Positions 26,512 through 35,764 of a DNA stretch of 64,000 nucleotides are shown one piece after another. The notes beneath the pieces were generated by a model. That model was not told the origin of the DNA and searched no databases. It saw only the letters and a program-made list of their open reading frames with translations. This stretch comes from Saprospiraceae bacterium (GTDB lineage Bacteria > Bacteroidota > Bacteroidia > Chitinophagales > Saprospiraceae), in the NCBI GenBank assembly GCA_016708265.1, contig JADJGA010000014.1:1-64000 (forward strand). The letters are read 5' to 3'. Every line of letters begins with the position of its first letter. Positions within the stretch are counted from its first letter, which is position 1. Both the position numbers and the translations under genes were made by a program.

Positions 26512-26626
26512 GGATAATTTGCTAATGCATTTTAATTAAGGAAGTATTTTTTTTACTTATTAATTCAGTTTGATAAAAAAACTGAATAATTCCGCTGCAT
26601 TATTTTTGTCAGTGGATTTTTTATAT

Positions 26627-26634
26627 TAAATTTG
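26627..26634 (+). promoter_or_regulatory. -7 box TAAATTTG ahead of the HPF/sigma-like gene
   Basis: TAAATTTG (26627-26634) fits TAnnTTTG and leaves an 80-base leader to the ATG at 26717. A second match, TATTTTTG, is at 26601-26608. Either may be used. Confidence 0.35.
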
Positions 26635-26716
26635 TACAGATTTAATTGTAAATATCTTTTTTTAAAATTGACAATTAAATGAAGAATTGATTTTGAATAC
26701 TTCCAAAACTAATGTG

Positions 26717-27748
26717 ATGAATTACAATATTGAAAATTTGGATATACTGACAAAAAAGGATGAAAGATCATTTCTTGAACATCAACTGGAACTATTGTTA
26801 AGTAAGATCAGTTATATTCCCTTAAAATATCGTACAGGAGACTCAATTGATATTAATCTGGCTGGTGATATTAACAATCTGAAGATTACGTTGTCTGCCA
26901 ATCTTACAACCGGAACTATAACTCATTCGCAGTCGGGAGAAACAATAAAATCGCTTGTGCCTGGAGTCTTTGATAAGTTTTCAGAAATATTGAACAATGA
27001 GGTTGAAAAAATTCGGAAAAAGTATTCTGTCAGTAAGAAAAACTCATTTGTTGGTGCTATATCAATAAAAGAGACTGAACTTTTAAATCTTGATGATACA
27101 GCAAAAACTGAACTTTTTAAATCACTGATAACATCAACATTGCCTGATATGATCGGATATATTAAAAGGAGGGTTTATTCTGCAAAAATGGCAAATATAA
27201 AAGCCTTCAATAATGTATTTGTAAAAGATGTAGTCAGTGAGGTTATACTTCAGGTATTTGGAAGATTTCAGGCTGATATCGCAAATGTCCGGGATTTTAA
27301 CGTTTGGAATATCCAGGAAGCAGATAAAGTACTGAATGAAATACTGGAGAATAATGACAAATTCAGGGGTGAGATAAGCTATGAACAACTCGTTGATCAT
27401 GAACTTGGAGAACTTGAAGAGGTATATACAACGGATGCTGACGGGGACTATGTTATGAACGAAGAAATGGATGATTACGATTTGGATAATAATTATAATG
27501 AAGAATTTTTATCATTATATGTTGGAGACAGGGATCAGATAGAAGAAATTGATACCCCTGATGAAGAATTGAATGATAAAATTTTTGATGAACTGATTAA
27601 GTTGCCAATCAAATATCAGTCAATTTATGATCTGTATTATTTTGAACATCTGGAGATAGAAGAAATAGCTAAAATAAAAGACCTGGAGCCTATTGAAATT
27701 GAAGCTATATTGATCTCTATCAAAGAACTGATCTCAGAAAGATTTTAA
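26717..27748 (+). CDS. Protein with HPF/RaiA-like N-terminus and sigma-70-like C-terminus
   Basis: The frame opens at TTG 26687; ATG 26717 is the first ATG (343 residues). Residues about 10-105 look like an HPF/RaiA-like beta-alpha domain ('LAGDINNLKITLSANL', then 'VFDKFSEILNNEVEKIRKKY'), which in the family binds the 30S subunit. Residues about 140-225 resemble sigma region 2-like helices ('IGYIKRRVYSAKM', 'VKDVVSEVILQVFGRF', 'FNVWNIQEADKVL'). A very acidic linker (about 235-285) is followed by a region-4-like helix-turn-helix ('LPIKYQSIYDLYYFEHLEIEEIAKI'). Proteins of this architecture are annotated in some phyla as HPF/sigma-like. The role is inferred: coupling ribosome state to transcription. 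The next gene is an ECF sigma factor 46 bases away. Confidence 0.62.
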   Translation: MNYNIENLDILTKKDERSFLEHQLELLLSKISYIPLKYRTGDSIDINLAGDINNLKITLSANLTTGTITHSQSGETIKSLVPGVFDKFSEILNNEVEKIRKKYSVSKKNSFVGAISIKETELLNLDDTAKTELFKSLITSTLPDMIGYIKRRVYSAKMANIKAFNNVFVKDVVSEVILQVFGRFQADIANVRDFNVWNIQEADKVLNEILENNDKFRGEISYEQLVDHELGELEEVYTTDADGDYVMNEEMDDYDLDNNYNEEFLSLYVGDRDQIEEIDTPDEELNDKIFDELIKLPIKYQSIYDLYYFEHLEIEEIAKIKDLEPIEIEAILISIKELISERF

Positions 27749-27794
27749 TTCCAATAAAAAAAGTATCTTTTCAACAAAGTAAACGTCTAAACTT

Positions 27795-28400
27795 TTGGGA
27801 TTAATCAGCATTTTCAGGGCAATCTTCAATAAATTATCATTTGCAAAGGCAAGTGATGAAACATTGATTAGTGAATACCTTCTGACACAGGAGAATAAAT
27901 ACTTTGATACCTTGTATAATAGGTATAAAGACAAGATTTACGGCAAATGCCTTTCAATGCTCAGTGACCCTGAATTGTGTCAGGATGCATTGCAGGATAT
28001 TTTTATAAAGGTACTGCTCAATTTATCGACTTTTAAGAAAGATTCTAAGTTTTCAACCTGGCTTTATTCAATTACTTATAACTACTGCATTGATGTTATC
28101 AGAAAAGATGGTAAACTCATGACTGACAGTATAGACGATACCAAAGCAGGCAATCAGTTAGCAGATATAAATAATATTGAAGAACAAAAACTTCTTGAAA
28201 TTAAAGTTGAACGACTTGATAAAATTCTTGATGCAATACCGGTAAAGGACAAATCAATACTGATAATGAAGTATCAGGGAGATCTTTCAGTAAGAGAGAT
28301 TTCAGATATGCTTGGGAAATCAGAAAGTGCTGTTAAAATGATACTTAAGAGAGCTAAGGAGAAAAGTCTGAGGATTTACGATGAAATGTATACTGAATAA
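27795..28400 (+). CDS. ECF-type RNA polymerase sigma factor, probable TTG start
   Basis: Region 2 covers about residues 35-105 ('YFDTLYNRYKDKIYG', 'DALQDIFIKVLLNLSTFKKDSKFSTWLYSITYNYCIDVIRK') and region 4 about 140-195 ('IPVKDKSILIMKYQGDLSVREISDMLGKSESAVKMILKRAKEK'). There is no ATG before residue 54, which lies inside region 2. An in-frame stop at 27780 leaves TTG at 27795 as the only standard start, giving 201 residues. The gene lies 46 bases after the HPF/sigma-like gene. No classical anti-sigma gene follows; instead a 58-codon frame comes next. Confidence 0.82.
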   Translation: MGLISIFRAIFNKLSFAKASDETLISEYLLTQENKYFDTLYNRYKDKIYGKCLSMLSDPELCQDALQDIFIKVLLNLSTFKKDSKFSTWLYSITYNYCIDVIRKDGKLMTDSIDDTKAGNQLADINNIEEQKLLEIKVERLDKILDAIPVKDKSILIMKYQGDLSVREISDMLGKSESAVKMILKRAKEKSLRIYDEMYTE

Positions 28401-28410
28401 ATGAAAAACA

Positions 28411-28587
28411 ATGGAGGAAAATAATTTTAAGCAATTGGAAAAATATAAATTGAAAAAATTCGGGGAAGCTCCTAGTAAAGTAAATGAGAATATAGAAAAG
28501 AATAAAAATCTATTTAAAACTATAGGTGAAACTATGGATTTATTTACGGAAAAACTTGTAAAAACAATAATAAAAATCAACAGCTGA
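28411..28587 (+). CDS. Small 58-residue protein between sigma factor and channel
   Basis: ATG at 28411 to TGA at 28587. The product is a highly charged helical peptide: 'MEENNFKQLEKYKLKKF', then 'NIEKNKNLFKTIGETMDLFTEKLVKTII'. It starts 11 bases after the sigma stop, and its stop overlaps the ATG of the channel gene (TGATG), which argues for translation. Small charged proteins of this size follow ECF sigma genes in several Bacteroidota; an anti-sigma or bridging role is a guess. Confidence 0.65.
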   Translation: MEENNFKQLEKYKLKKFGEAPSKVNENIEKNKNLFKTIGETMDLFTEKLVKTIIKINS

Positions 28588-29414
28588 TGATAAATTTATT
28601 AACCTGGGATGGAGCAAAATATCTAAGTGAGATATTAGGTAAAATAATGCTTTTCCTTCCAAATCTTGTTTCTGCGATAGTACTGCTGATAATTGGTTTT
28701 TTAATTGCAAAAATTGTTTCAAAAATAATCAGCAAAGCATTATCACGTACAAAAGTGGATAATCTCAGTGCGAACATTAAAAAAATAGACTTTGTAGATA
28801 AATTCAATATAGATTTCAAAATCAGCAGTATAATTGGTAAGTTCTTTTATTATTTCATAGTACTTATTTTTCTTGTGGTATCTACAGATATTCTCAATAT
28901 GCCTATGTTGTCAAATCTGATAGTTTCGATCATTAATTTTGTACCAAATCTTTTGATTGCTTTTATCCTTTTAGTAGGAGGATTGCTTGTAGCGAACTGG
29001 CTGAAAGTACTTGTATTCAATATTGCAAAATCATTGGCAATGCCTTCCGCAACCATCATTTCGAATCTGGTATTTTATTTTGTGCTTATCAATGTTTTTA
29101 TCAGTGTAATGCTCCAGATAAAGGTTAATGTGGAATTCCTTTCTACCAACCTTAGCCTTGTGATAGGTGGAATTGTATTTGCATTTGCCCTTGCATATGG
29201 ATTGGCATCAAAACCAATACTTGCAAATATCATCTCATCATTTTACCTGAATAATAAGTACCAGATAGGAGATTATGTGATCATCGGAAATTACGAGGGT
29301 GAAATAATTGAAAAAGATAATTTCAATATCATTCTGCATAAAGATAATACAAAGATAGTAATTCCTTTAAGCAAACTGAGTGATAATGAAGTGGTTGTGA
29401 AAATGAAAAACTAA
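28587..29414 (+). CDS. MscS-like mechanosensitive channel family protein
   Basis: This 275-residue protein has four to five helices. The first ('FLPNLVSAIVLLIIGFLIAKIVSKII', residues 23-48) and third ('FVPNLLIAFILLVGGLLVANWLKVL', 112-137) are near copies of the 'TM helix' repeat found in Bacteroidota MscS-like proteins. A pore-type helix ('LVIGGIVFAFALAYGLASKPILANIISSFYL') is followed by the beta domain 'YQIGDYVIIGNYEGEIIEKDNFNIILHKDNTKIVIPLSKL'. The family opens under membrane tension. The gene is translationally coupled to the 58-residue frame and follows the sigma factor, so its expression is linked to that regulator. Confidence 0.85.
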   Translation: MINLLTWDGAKYLSEILGKIMLFLPNLVSAIVLLIIGFLIAKIVSKIISKALSRTKVDNLSANIKKIDFVDKFNIDFKISSIIGKFFYYFIVLIFLVVSTDILNMPMLSNLIVSIINFVPNLLIAFILLVGGLLVANWLKVLVFNIAKSLAMPSATIISNLVFYFVLINVFISVMLQIKVNVEFLSTNLSLVIGGIVFAFALAYGLASKPILANIISSFYLNNKYQIGDYVIIGNYEGEIIEKDNFNIILHKDNTKIVIPLSKLSDNEVVVKMKN

Positions 29415-29824
29415 GAGTATGGAGAAGGATTTACGATTTACGAAGTACGATTTACGATTTTACATTTATTTATTGTGGAAAGATGGAATTACGAATTACG
29501 GTATTTGAGTTTCGTAAGACAGCAAGAGATCTGGAGACCTTTGCTGCGGAGGACTTTTAGTGATAGTGTGGAGTAAGGTTTGAGTGTGACTGGGTTGGGT
29601 ATACTATTTACGACTTACGATTTTTGATTGTAATGGTTGAATGGTTTAGCTATGGAATGGAGGAGTATGTGCATTTCTTTACGTCTCTGGGATTTGCGTC
29701 TTAACACCTTTGCGTGACAATCAATTGAAGTAATGATTGCAGAAACAAAGGGATTACGAATTATGATTTTACATTTTGCATTAAATATTTTAACTTTATT
29801 TGATAATCATTAAAAATCTGAACT
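29415..29824. repeat. 410-bp intergenic region with scattered TTACGA repeats
   Basis: Short imperfect repeats of TTACGA-type words occur at 29425-29460, 29490-29500, 29608-29625 and 29750-29765. The phrase 'ACACCTTTGCGTGACA' resembles an intergenic motif common in Bacteroidota. Every frame has stops and I see no coding remnant. Confidence 0.6.
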
Positions 29825-30802
29825 ATGATCAAAAAAACTTTATTCTTTTTCGTCACATTGACTTTTGTGGTCAACTTTTTAACAGGACAAGCTGATAATG
29901 CAAGACTTGCAGAAATCAACAAACAATTGATAAAGGCTGACACTCAGTGGGTCAAAGGTGGTGCTCTGGGCCTGGATCTTTCCCAACTTGCTCTTATCAA
30001 TCCTAAAGTCGGGGGAGGGGAGAACAGGCTTGCATTCGGTTCGGTGACAAGTTTATTTGCCAACTATGCAAAAAGCAAAATAGCATGGGAAAATCTTTTG
30101 TCATGGCAAATGGCAATGCAAAGGCTGGGCAGCATCGAAAATCCATTTACAAAGAATATAGATATTCTGAGATTTGGGTCTAAAGCCGGATTCAAAGTAA
30201 AGGATAAATTGTATGTTGCAGTTTTGGGTACATTTGAATCACTTGTATTGAAAACCTACAGTGATTTTTCCCTTTCTTCAAAGGAAGGTAATTTCCTGCA
30301 GGCTTCGTTCCTGTCTCCTGCAACCGTCACTTTATCCCCCGGTATCGATTATAAGTTCAATGATAAATTGTCAGTATTTATTTCTCCTGCTTCTTATAAG
30401 TCAATAATTGTTATGGATGATGAAATTGCAAAACTGGGAGTTCATGGAAATCCCTGGAGAAGCGCAAGTGATTTTGACAACATCAAGCATGAACTGGGAG
30501 CAAATGCCAGAGCTTTGTACAAGAATACATTTATGAAAAAACTGAATGTGTCCAGCGATCTGAGTTTATTTTATAATTATCTTGGTGATAATCATGGATT
30601 TGACTATATGGATGTGATCTGGGTCAATAATTTTAGTTATGAATTGATAAAAGGACTTTCCATTAATTTATTGCTTGATGCAAGATGGGATAAGGATATA
30701 AAATCTATTTCGGGCTATGATGCAGAAGGAAAATCGATACTTGTAAATGACAGGTGGATGATAGCTGAGGCATTATATGTAAAATATACCCACATTTTTT
30801 AA
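29825..30802 (+). CDS. DUF3078 family outer-membrane-like protein
   Basis: The signal peptide is residues 1-21 (ending LTGQ). The DUF3078 pattern is clear: 'WVKGGALGLDLSQLALINPKVGGGENRLAFGSV' then 'FANYAKSKIAWENLLSWQMAMQRLGS', 'FGSKAGFKVKDKLYVAVLGTF', ending in strand-like segments 'YVKYTHIF' with terminal Phe. This is a Bacteroidota outer-membrane protein family of unknown function. A bidirectional terminator follows immediately. Confidence 0.85.
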   Translation: MIKKTLFFFVTLTFVVNFLTGQADNARLAEINKQLIKADTQWVKGGALGLDLSQLALINPKVGGGENRLAFGSVTSLFANYAKSKIAWENLLSWQMAMQRLGSIENPFTKNIDILRFGSKAGFKVKDKLYVAVLGTFESLVLKTYSDFSLSSKEGNFLQASFLSPATVTLSPGIDYKFNDKLSVFISPASYKSIIVMDDEIAKLGVHGNPWRSASDFDNIKHELGANARALYKNTFMKKLNVSSDLSLFYNYLGDNHGFDYMDVIWVNNFSYELIKGLSINLLLDARWDKDIKSISGYDAEGKSILVNDRWMIAEALYVKYTHIF

Positions 30803-30812
30803 CGAAAATATA

Positions 30813-30845
30813 TGATGAGCCTCTTACACTTTAAGGGGCTTATCA
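30813..30845. terminator. Bidirectional terminator between DUF3078 gene and murQ
   Basis: TGATGAGCCTCTT (30813-30825) pairs with AAGGGGCTTATCA (30833-30845), with two G-U-type pairs, followed by TTTTTT on the plus strand. On the minus strand it overlaps the murQ stop. Confidence 0.7.
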
Positions 30846-31661
30846 TTTTTTGCGGCTTTTATAATTCTTAACAGCATTTCTTACACTTCCATATCTTTCA
30901 AGCAGTCCTGCTGCTGTATCATAATCTTCTAAACCGGTTTTTTTCATTATCATCTTTGTTCCCCTGTCTTTCAGCTTAACATTTGTTATCTGCATGTCAA
31001 CCATTTTGTTATCCTCAACATGTCCGAGTTTGATCATCACAGAAGTTGTTATCATATTGAGTACAAGCTTTTGTGCAGTACCTGCTTTCATTCTGCTGCT
31101 TCCTGTGACAAATTCAGGACCGACTATCACTTCGATTGGAAAATCAGCATGTTGTGAAACCGGAGCATCAGGGTTGCAGCTTATTGATGCAGTGCCCAAT
31201 CCTTTTTCCCTTGCGGTTTTCAGTCCACCTATCACGTAGGGAGTTGTCCCGGATGCCGCAATACCAACAACAAAATCATTCTCGTCAACTCCATGCTCTG
31301 TCATGTCTTTCCATGCCTGCTCAGTATCATCTTCAGCCCATTCCACTGCCCGCCTTATAGCTCTGTCACCTCCGGCAATGATGCCGATTATCAAATCGTA
31401 AGGTGCTCCGAATGTTGGAGGGATCTCAGATGCATCCACGATTCCAAGTCTGCCACTAGTTCCGGCACCTATGTAGAACAGTCTTCCTCCGTTTTTCAGC
31501 CGGAAATATATTGCATTTACTGCGTTTTCTATTTGTGGAATAGCTTTTGCCACTGCTTCGGGTACTTTTCTGTCTTCAATATTTATGCTGACAAGCAATT
31601 CATTTGTTGACATTTTATCAAGATGTCTGTACAAAGAATCTTTTTCGGTAATTTTTTCCAT
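30843..31661 (-). CDS. murQ: N-acetylmuramic acid 6-phosphate etherase
   Basis: This 272-residue single-SIS-domain enzyme cleaves the lactyl ether of MurNAc-6-phosphate to GlcNAc-6-phosphate and lactate. Motifs: 'YIGAGTSGRLGIVDASEIPPTFG' (residues 63-85), 'IIAGGDRAIRRAVEWAEDD', 'VGIAASGTTPYV', 'GPEFVTGSSRMKAGTAQKLVLNMITT'. The length is a little short of the family norm (about 300) but all blocks are present. It normally acts after AnmK or a MurP phosphotransferase. In this window anmK is only a relic at 58834-59028. Confidence 0.92.
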   Translation of the reverse strand: MEKITEKDSLYRHLDKMSTNELLVSINIEDRKVPEAVAKAIPQIENAVNAIYFRLKNGGRLFYIGAGTSGRLGIVDASEIPPTFGAPYDLIIGIIAGGDRAIRRAVEWAEDDTEQAWKDMTEHGVDENDFVVGIAASGTTPYVIGGLKTAREKGLGTASISCNPDAPVSQHADFPIEVIVGPEFVTGSSRMKAGTAQKLVLNMITTSVMIKLGHVEDNKMVDMQITNVKLKDRGTKMIMKKTGLEDYDTAAGLLERYGSVRNAVKNYKSRKK

Positions 31662-31833
31662 TTAATAATAATGTGTAACTGAGTTTGTAAAAGAAGCACA
31701 AAATTAAGGTATTATTTATTATTGCGAAAATTTAAGCTTGGCTAATAAAACTTATTCAATAATATTAAGTTAATAATTTTGATGTTAAATCGTTTAAGTG
31801 ATTGTTGCTTATAATTTTAAATAAAGTGTTTTT

Positions 31834-32352
31834 GTGATCAGATATTTAATAGTAATAGCATTCTTTAGTGTTGGAATGATTTCCTGCAAGACAAAAGCTC
31901 CTGTATTTGAAATCTATCAGGAAGCAAGGTTTTCTATTCCTGCCGGGAAAGATCCGGTTGCTACACATCATTTTATTATCAGAGATATTCCTAGTTTTCT
32001 AAAGGCAAATCTTCAGCAAAGAGGAATGGTCATTGATGATCTTACTGAATTTTATGCCGGTAAAGGCAGGTTTCAGTCCCTGGATTTCGACTATAATTTT
32101 GGAGTGATATACGATCTTTCAGTTTGGGTATATAAGAAGGGCGAGTATGAGAACAGAAAGGAAGTTTACTACCGGGATGAGGTGCCCTGGAGTCAGAAGG
32201 GAGAACTGAAACTCCTGAGTACAGGAGAAGATGTGAGGGAAATTTTGCTGAGTGATAATTATGAAATAGATGTTGAACTTCAGTTTAAAAGTGTTACTGC
32301 TCAATCTGTTGATTGCAGATTTGAGTTCAATTTCGTAGCATATATTGAATAA
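31834..32352 (+). CDS. Lipoprotein, unknown function (GTG start)
   Basis: This begins with GTG at 31834 and reads MIRYLIVIAFFSVGMISC, a clear lipobox (MISC, Cys 18) of a 172-residue lipoprotein. No upstream in-frame ATG gives a signal peptide. The rest is beta-rich with no recognised family. It is divergent from murQ, so the region 31662-31833 probably holds both promoters. Confidence 0.68.
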   Translation: MIRYLIVIAFFSVGMISCKTKAPVFEIYQEARFSIPAGKDPVATHHFIIRDIPSFLKANLQQRGMVIDDLTEFYAGKGRFQSLDFDYNFGVIYDLSVWVYKKGEYENRKEVYYRDEVPWSQKGELKLLSTGEDVREILLSDNYEIDVELQFKSVTAQSVDCRFEFNFVAYIE

Positions 32353-32441
32353 AAAGTCAAAAAAAAACTTAAATCTTTAGCAGTTAATTAAAAAAAAATT
32401 ACTTTTGATTTATATTTGAAACTTAATAAATTTTAGAGGAT

Positions 32442-32738
32442 ATGGAATTGCATTATATGGTGGAACTGGATTATTATAATCCTGATGTTGAAGAGGATGG
32501 CAATCTCGAGGAAATTGAGAATCTGATAATTGCCCACATGAATTCAACGGGCAGACTGATATCATTGTCTCTGAGCAATGAAGAGGCTGTATTCTGGCTT
32601 GTACTACGTGTAGAAAAGGAAGATGAGATCATTGATATAATGAATTCAATACCAGTTGAATATGAACTTGCATATGAATATTTCCAGCTTGATCATTATG
32701 AAGTGATCCAGGAAATAGGAAGTTTTTCGCTGAATTGA
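32442..32738 (+). CDS. Small acidic protein, unknown
   Basis: This 98-residue acidic protein ('MELHYMVELDYYNPDVEEDG', many E/D) has a beta-alpha-beta pattern, like a small ferredoxin-type fold ('LIAHMNSTGRLISLSLSNEEAVFWLVLRVEKEDEI'). An AGAGGA-like site precedes the ATG. No family is recognised. Confidence 0.65.
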   Translation: MELHYMVELDYYNPDVEEDGNLEEIENLIIAHMNSTGRLISLSLSNEEAVFWLVLRVEKEDEIIDIMNSIPVEYELAYEYFQLDHYEVIQEIGSFSLN

Positions 32739-32832
32739 TTGATAGTTTGGGGGACAGAGGTGAATTAGGAATTTACAATTTGCAATTATTTTACAGGTCT
32801 TTCAGTATTCAAACAAAATAAAAATAAATATT

Positions 32833-33048
32833 ATGGGTATATTTTCTAAATCGGAACCCAAATATTATGTGATTAAGGGTAATGAATTAAAATGCCCTGT
32901 TTGCGGCAATGACAAATTTTATTCCAGACGAGTTCAGCTAAATACAACACTTGCCACTTTTTTCAACTTAGACTGGGCCAACAGGAGTGCTACATGCCTT
33001 GTTTGTTCATATTGCACTCATATCCAGTGGTTTTTGGAAGATGTGTGA
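32833..33048 (+). CDS. Zinc-ribbon protein (DUF2082-like)
   Basis: This 71-residue protein has 'CPVCGNDKFYSRR' near residue 17 and 'CLVCSYCTH' near residue 59: two CxxC knuckles that make a zinc ribbon. It resembles small nucleic-acid-binding zinc-ribbon proteins (DUF2082-like). It runs in the same direction as the acidic protein gene. Confidence 0.7.
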   Translation: MGIFSKSEPKYYVIKGNELKCPVCGNDKFYSRRVQLNTTLATFFNLDWANRSATCLVCSYCTHIQWFLEDV

Positions 33049-33075
33049 TTTCAGTGATTTATATTTATAGTTCAG

Positions 33076-35682
33076 TTACCTGATTATTATCAATTTGTTT
33101 CCGTAGATTTTTTCCCCGGTTTTACATCTCACCAGGTAACTCCCTGCAAGCAAATCACTTATATCCAAATTGAAATATGATCTTACATTTTCTTTTGTTC
33201 CTTTTTTGATAAGTTTCCCACCAGCATTATATATTTCATACACCAAATTATCTATATAGCTTTCGGACAATGATATGTTTATGATATCATTTGCAGGATT
33301 TGGTGATAGATTCAGAGGTAGTGCTGAATCATCATTTACAGCTAATGCTCCTTCAAATACGGCTATAATAGTATCCCTGGCTATCAGTGTAACTTTTGTC
33401 CTATTTTCTCCCGAATTGGTGAAAGTCGATTTGCCTGATTTGCTTTTCCAAAACTGGAATTTTTTATTTCCCGAAGGACTTATCTCAAGTTCATTGGTCA
33501 TATTTCCAAAGTATGATCCTTTCCACGGTAAAGAAGTGTGAGTCTGGGTATTAAGACGTATGGTTCCTGATGAAGGGGGATCAGTCATTATTGTTACTTC
33601 AAAAGGCCCTGTCAGATCATAACATTCGGCAAGTCCATCATCAATTTTTGTACATCGTTCAGAGACGAAATCCCTGAGTTTCGTGACATTGTCTTCCCAT
33701 TCGGTCATCGATCTTCCCCATTTGTTAATGTGCCTTGGCATTTCAGGTCTTATAATATTTACCATACTGTCTAGTTTTGTGAGCATATTTTCACAACTGA
33801 AAGCTTTATTTATCATATCGGCATATCTCGCAAAATATAAATTTCTGAATTCCTGATTTTCCTCCAGCAAACGAAGGAATATTTTCTCATGTCTTCCCAG
33901 GTCGGGATACACATCAAAAGTATCTGGACCCCAATAATACCATTCCCCTTCCCAGAATATAGAATCTTTAGGATTTATGACCTGAGTCGTATCCTGCGGA
34001 AAGAAAATATCCATATAATCACTTATACCATTTAAGTCACATGCTTTCGCATTGGGAGAACGGTCAGGAACTCCGGAATAATTGATATAGTAATTAAAAG
34101 TAGCGTCATTGTCCCACATTATATAAGCCCATTTTTTATGAGATCCTTCCGGATTGAGGCCTCTCCACCAGCCTGTATTGTAATTCATCCAGTCTGAAGA
34201 GACAACACTCAAATTTGCGATCATGTAATCCATGAGGCTTACTACATCAAGTTGATCGGTGATATTTTTATATATCACACTGTTGCTTACATCCTGGGTA
34301 AGAATATAATCTCTTAAGGTTGCCCAGTCTTTCATGGCATCGATTCCACCGTATTCTGCCCAACTGGAACCCCATGTTTTTAAAAACTGAAGGTCATATT
34401 TATCCTGCTTGTATCTGAAATCAGTATAGTCATGATCGTCTGGTTTTTCCCTGATGGCATACACTCCCCAGTAATTTCCGTTAAGATAAAGGATTGCGCG
34501 TTCAACTGCTCTTACATCGAGATTCATGCCACCTTTTTGAATGAGGGTATGAACAAATTCATCCCTGATATGGGTGCTACCTTCGTGAGCTTCATCTTCT
34601 ATAGCAGGGTAATTATCATCACCGGATGCCCTGAATATTATCCTCTGGTAGTCTTCCCTGTCAGAATAGTTAAAGAGTTTTTGTATCATTCCTGAATTAT
34701 AACCCATTTCATCCCTTGAAATCCAGTCAATACTCCTCTGTGGATTAACCCAGCTATCCTGTCCATGGCTGTCTAATTCTCCGAAAGATGTGCTGGTCAG
34801 GATTCCTGCAGGACTGAAAACTTCGATAGAAGCAATTGGGTTAAGTTCTCTCTGACCTTCCGCTAGCTGTATGACATCTTCCCCACCTGATACACTAAAA
34901 ATAGGAAGTGTTGAAGTAGGCTCATTTATAAAAATCGTTTTAAAATCTATAAATCCAGGCAAAATTGCAGGGTCTGAAGAAAAACACCTCACTTTTAGAA
35001 TGGATGTATTTTTTATTTTCAGATTGCCTTGAAATAAGGGAGAATCACTGTTTGGCATTGATCCGTCCAGAGTATATCTTATCATATATCCCGCTATCTC
35101 TTGTACAGATACTTTAACGGAATCCTTATAAAAACCCGCTGTTCCGTTTATCATTGGTTTAGGGGTATATCCTTTATATTTCGGAGAATTATTGTTGGAA
35201 TATCCTGGTGTTGGTTCGGTACAAACCATCAACTGGGTATCTCCGTCAGTTTTTTTACAGACAGAATGTGTAAGTCTGGTAAGGGTAAGAGGATATTTTT
35301 CGATGATTGTTCCTGATTTGTTAGCCAGAACAACAAATTCATCACCATCGGTCTGTGTGAATTTAAAATTTGTATGAAAATGGCCATCCCCTGATTCATC
35401 TCTACCGGATGTCCAGAATATTATAAATCCCTTCGCTTGTATCACTGTTCCTGCCGGTATTTTCCATTTTTTTGGCTTAGATTCTTTGTCAGAAAGATAC
35501 CATCCGCTGATATCCAGAGTTTGGGCACCTGGATTATATAGTTCTATCCAATCCTCATATTTCCCGTAATTATCAGGATAAGACCTTAAATTTGATGCAG
35601 AATATTCATTTATAACAACCTGTCCCCATGACAAATTCATAAAAAACAATAAAACCACAGAGAATAAAGCTTTATATGGCAT
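33076..35682 (-). CDS. CotH-kinase-like secreted protein with lamin-tail domain and T9SS sorting domain
   Basis: The frame is open to 35712, but MPYKALFSVVLLFFMN is a signal peptide, so start 35682 (868 residues). Order: lamin-tail-like domain (about 25-140; 'VINEYSASNLRSYPDNYGKYEDWIELYNPG'), a chitobiase/beta-hexosaminidase C-terminal-like domain (about 170-260; 'YTLDGSMPNSDSPLF'), a CotH-type protein-kinase fold (about 270-640; 'RIIFRASGDDNYP', 'YAIREKPDDHDY', 'YIMWDNDATFNY'), and a T9SS sorting domain at the end ('LSPNPANDII', 'LLAGSYLVRC'). CotH-type proteins phosphorylate extracellular proteins in spore formers; here the target is unknown. Confidence 0.88.
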   Translation of the reverse strand: MPYKALFSVVLLFFMNLSWGQVVINEYSASNLRSYPDNYGKYEDWIELYNPGAQTLDISGWYLSDKESKPKKWKIPAGTVIQAKGFIIFWTSGRDESGDGHFHTNFKFTQTDGDEFVVLANKSGTIIEKYPLTLTRLTHSVCKKTDGDTQLMVCTEPTPGYSNNNSPKYKGYTPKPMINGTAGFYKDSVKVSVQEIAGYMIRYTLDGSMPNSDSPLFQGNLKIKNTSILKVRCFSSDPAILPGFIDFKTIFINEPTSTLPIFSVSGGEDVIQLAEGQRELNPIASIEVFSPAGILTSTSFGELDSHGQDSWVNPQRSIDWISRDEMGYNSGMIQKLFNYSDREDYQRIIFRASGDDNYPAIEDEAHEGSTHIRDEFVHTLIQKGGMNLDVRAVERAILYLNGNYWGVYAIREKPDDHDYTDFRYKQDKYDLQFLKTWGSSWAEYGGIDAMKDWATLRDYILTQDVSNSVIYKNITDQLDVVSLMDYMIANLSVVSSDWMNYNTGWWRGLNPEGSHKKWAYIMWDNDATFNYYINYSGVPDRSPNAKACDLNGISDYMDIFFPQDTTQVINPKDSIFWEGEWYYWGPDTFDVYPDLGRHEKIFLRLLEENQEFRNLYFARYADMINKAFSCENMLTKLDSMVNIIRPEMPRHINKWGRSMTEWEDNVTKLRDFVSERCTKIDDGLAECYDLTGPFEVTIMTDPPSSGTIRLNTQTHTSLPWKGSYFGNMTNELEISPSGNKKFQFWKSKSGKSTFTNSGENRTKVTLIARDTIIAVFEGALAVNDDSALPLNLSPNPANDIINISLSESYIDNLVYEIYNAGGKLIKKGTKENVRSYFNLDISDLLAGSYLVRCKTGEKIYGNKLIIIR

Positions 35683-35764
35683 AACCGGATTTTTTTTGTA
35701 AAGAAAATACAATTACCTGAATAATAATAATTGAAGTAAAAAAAAGTTTCTCCTGATAATATCT

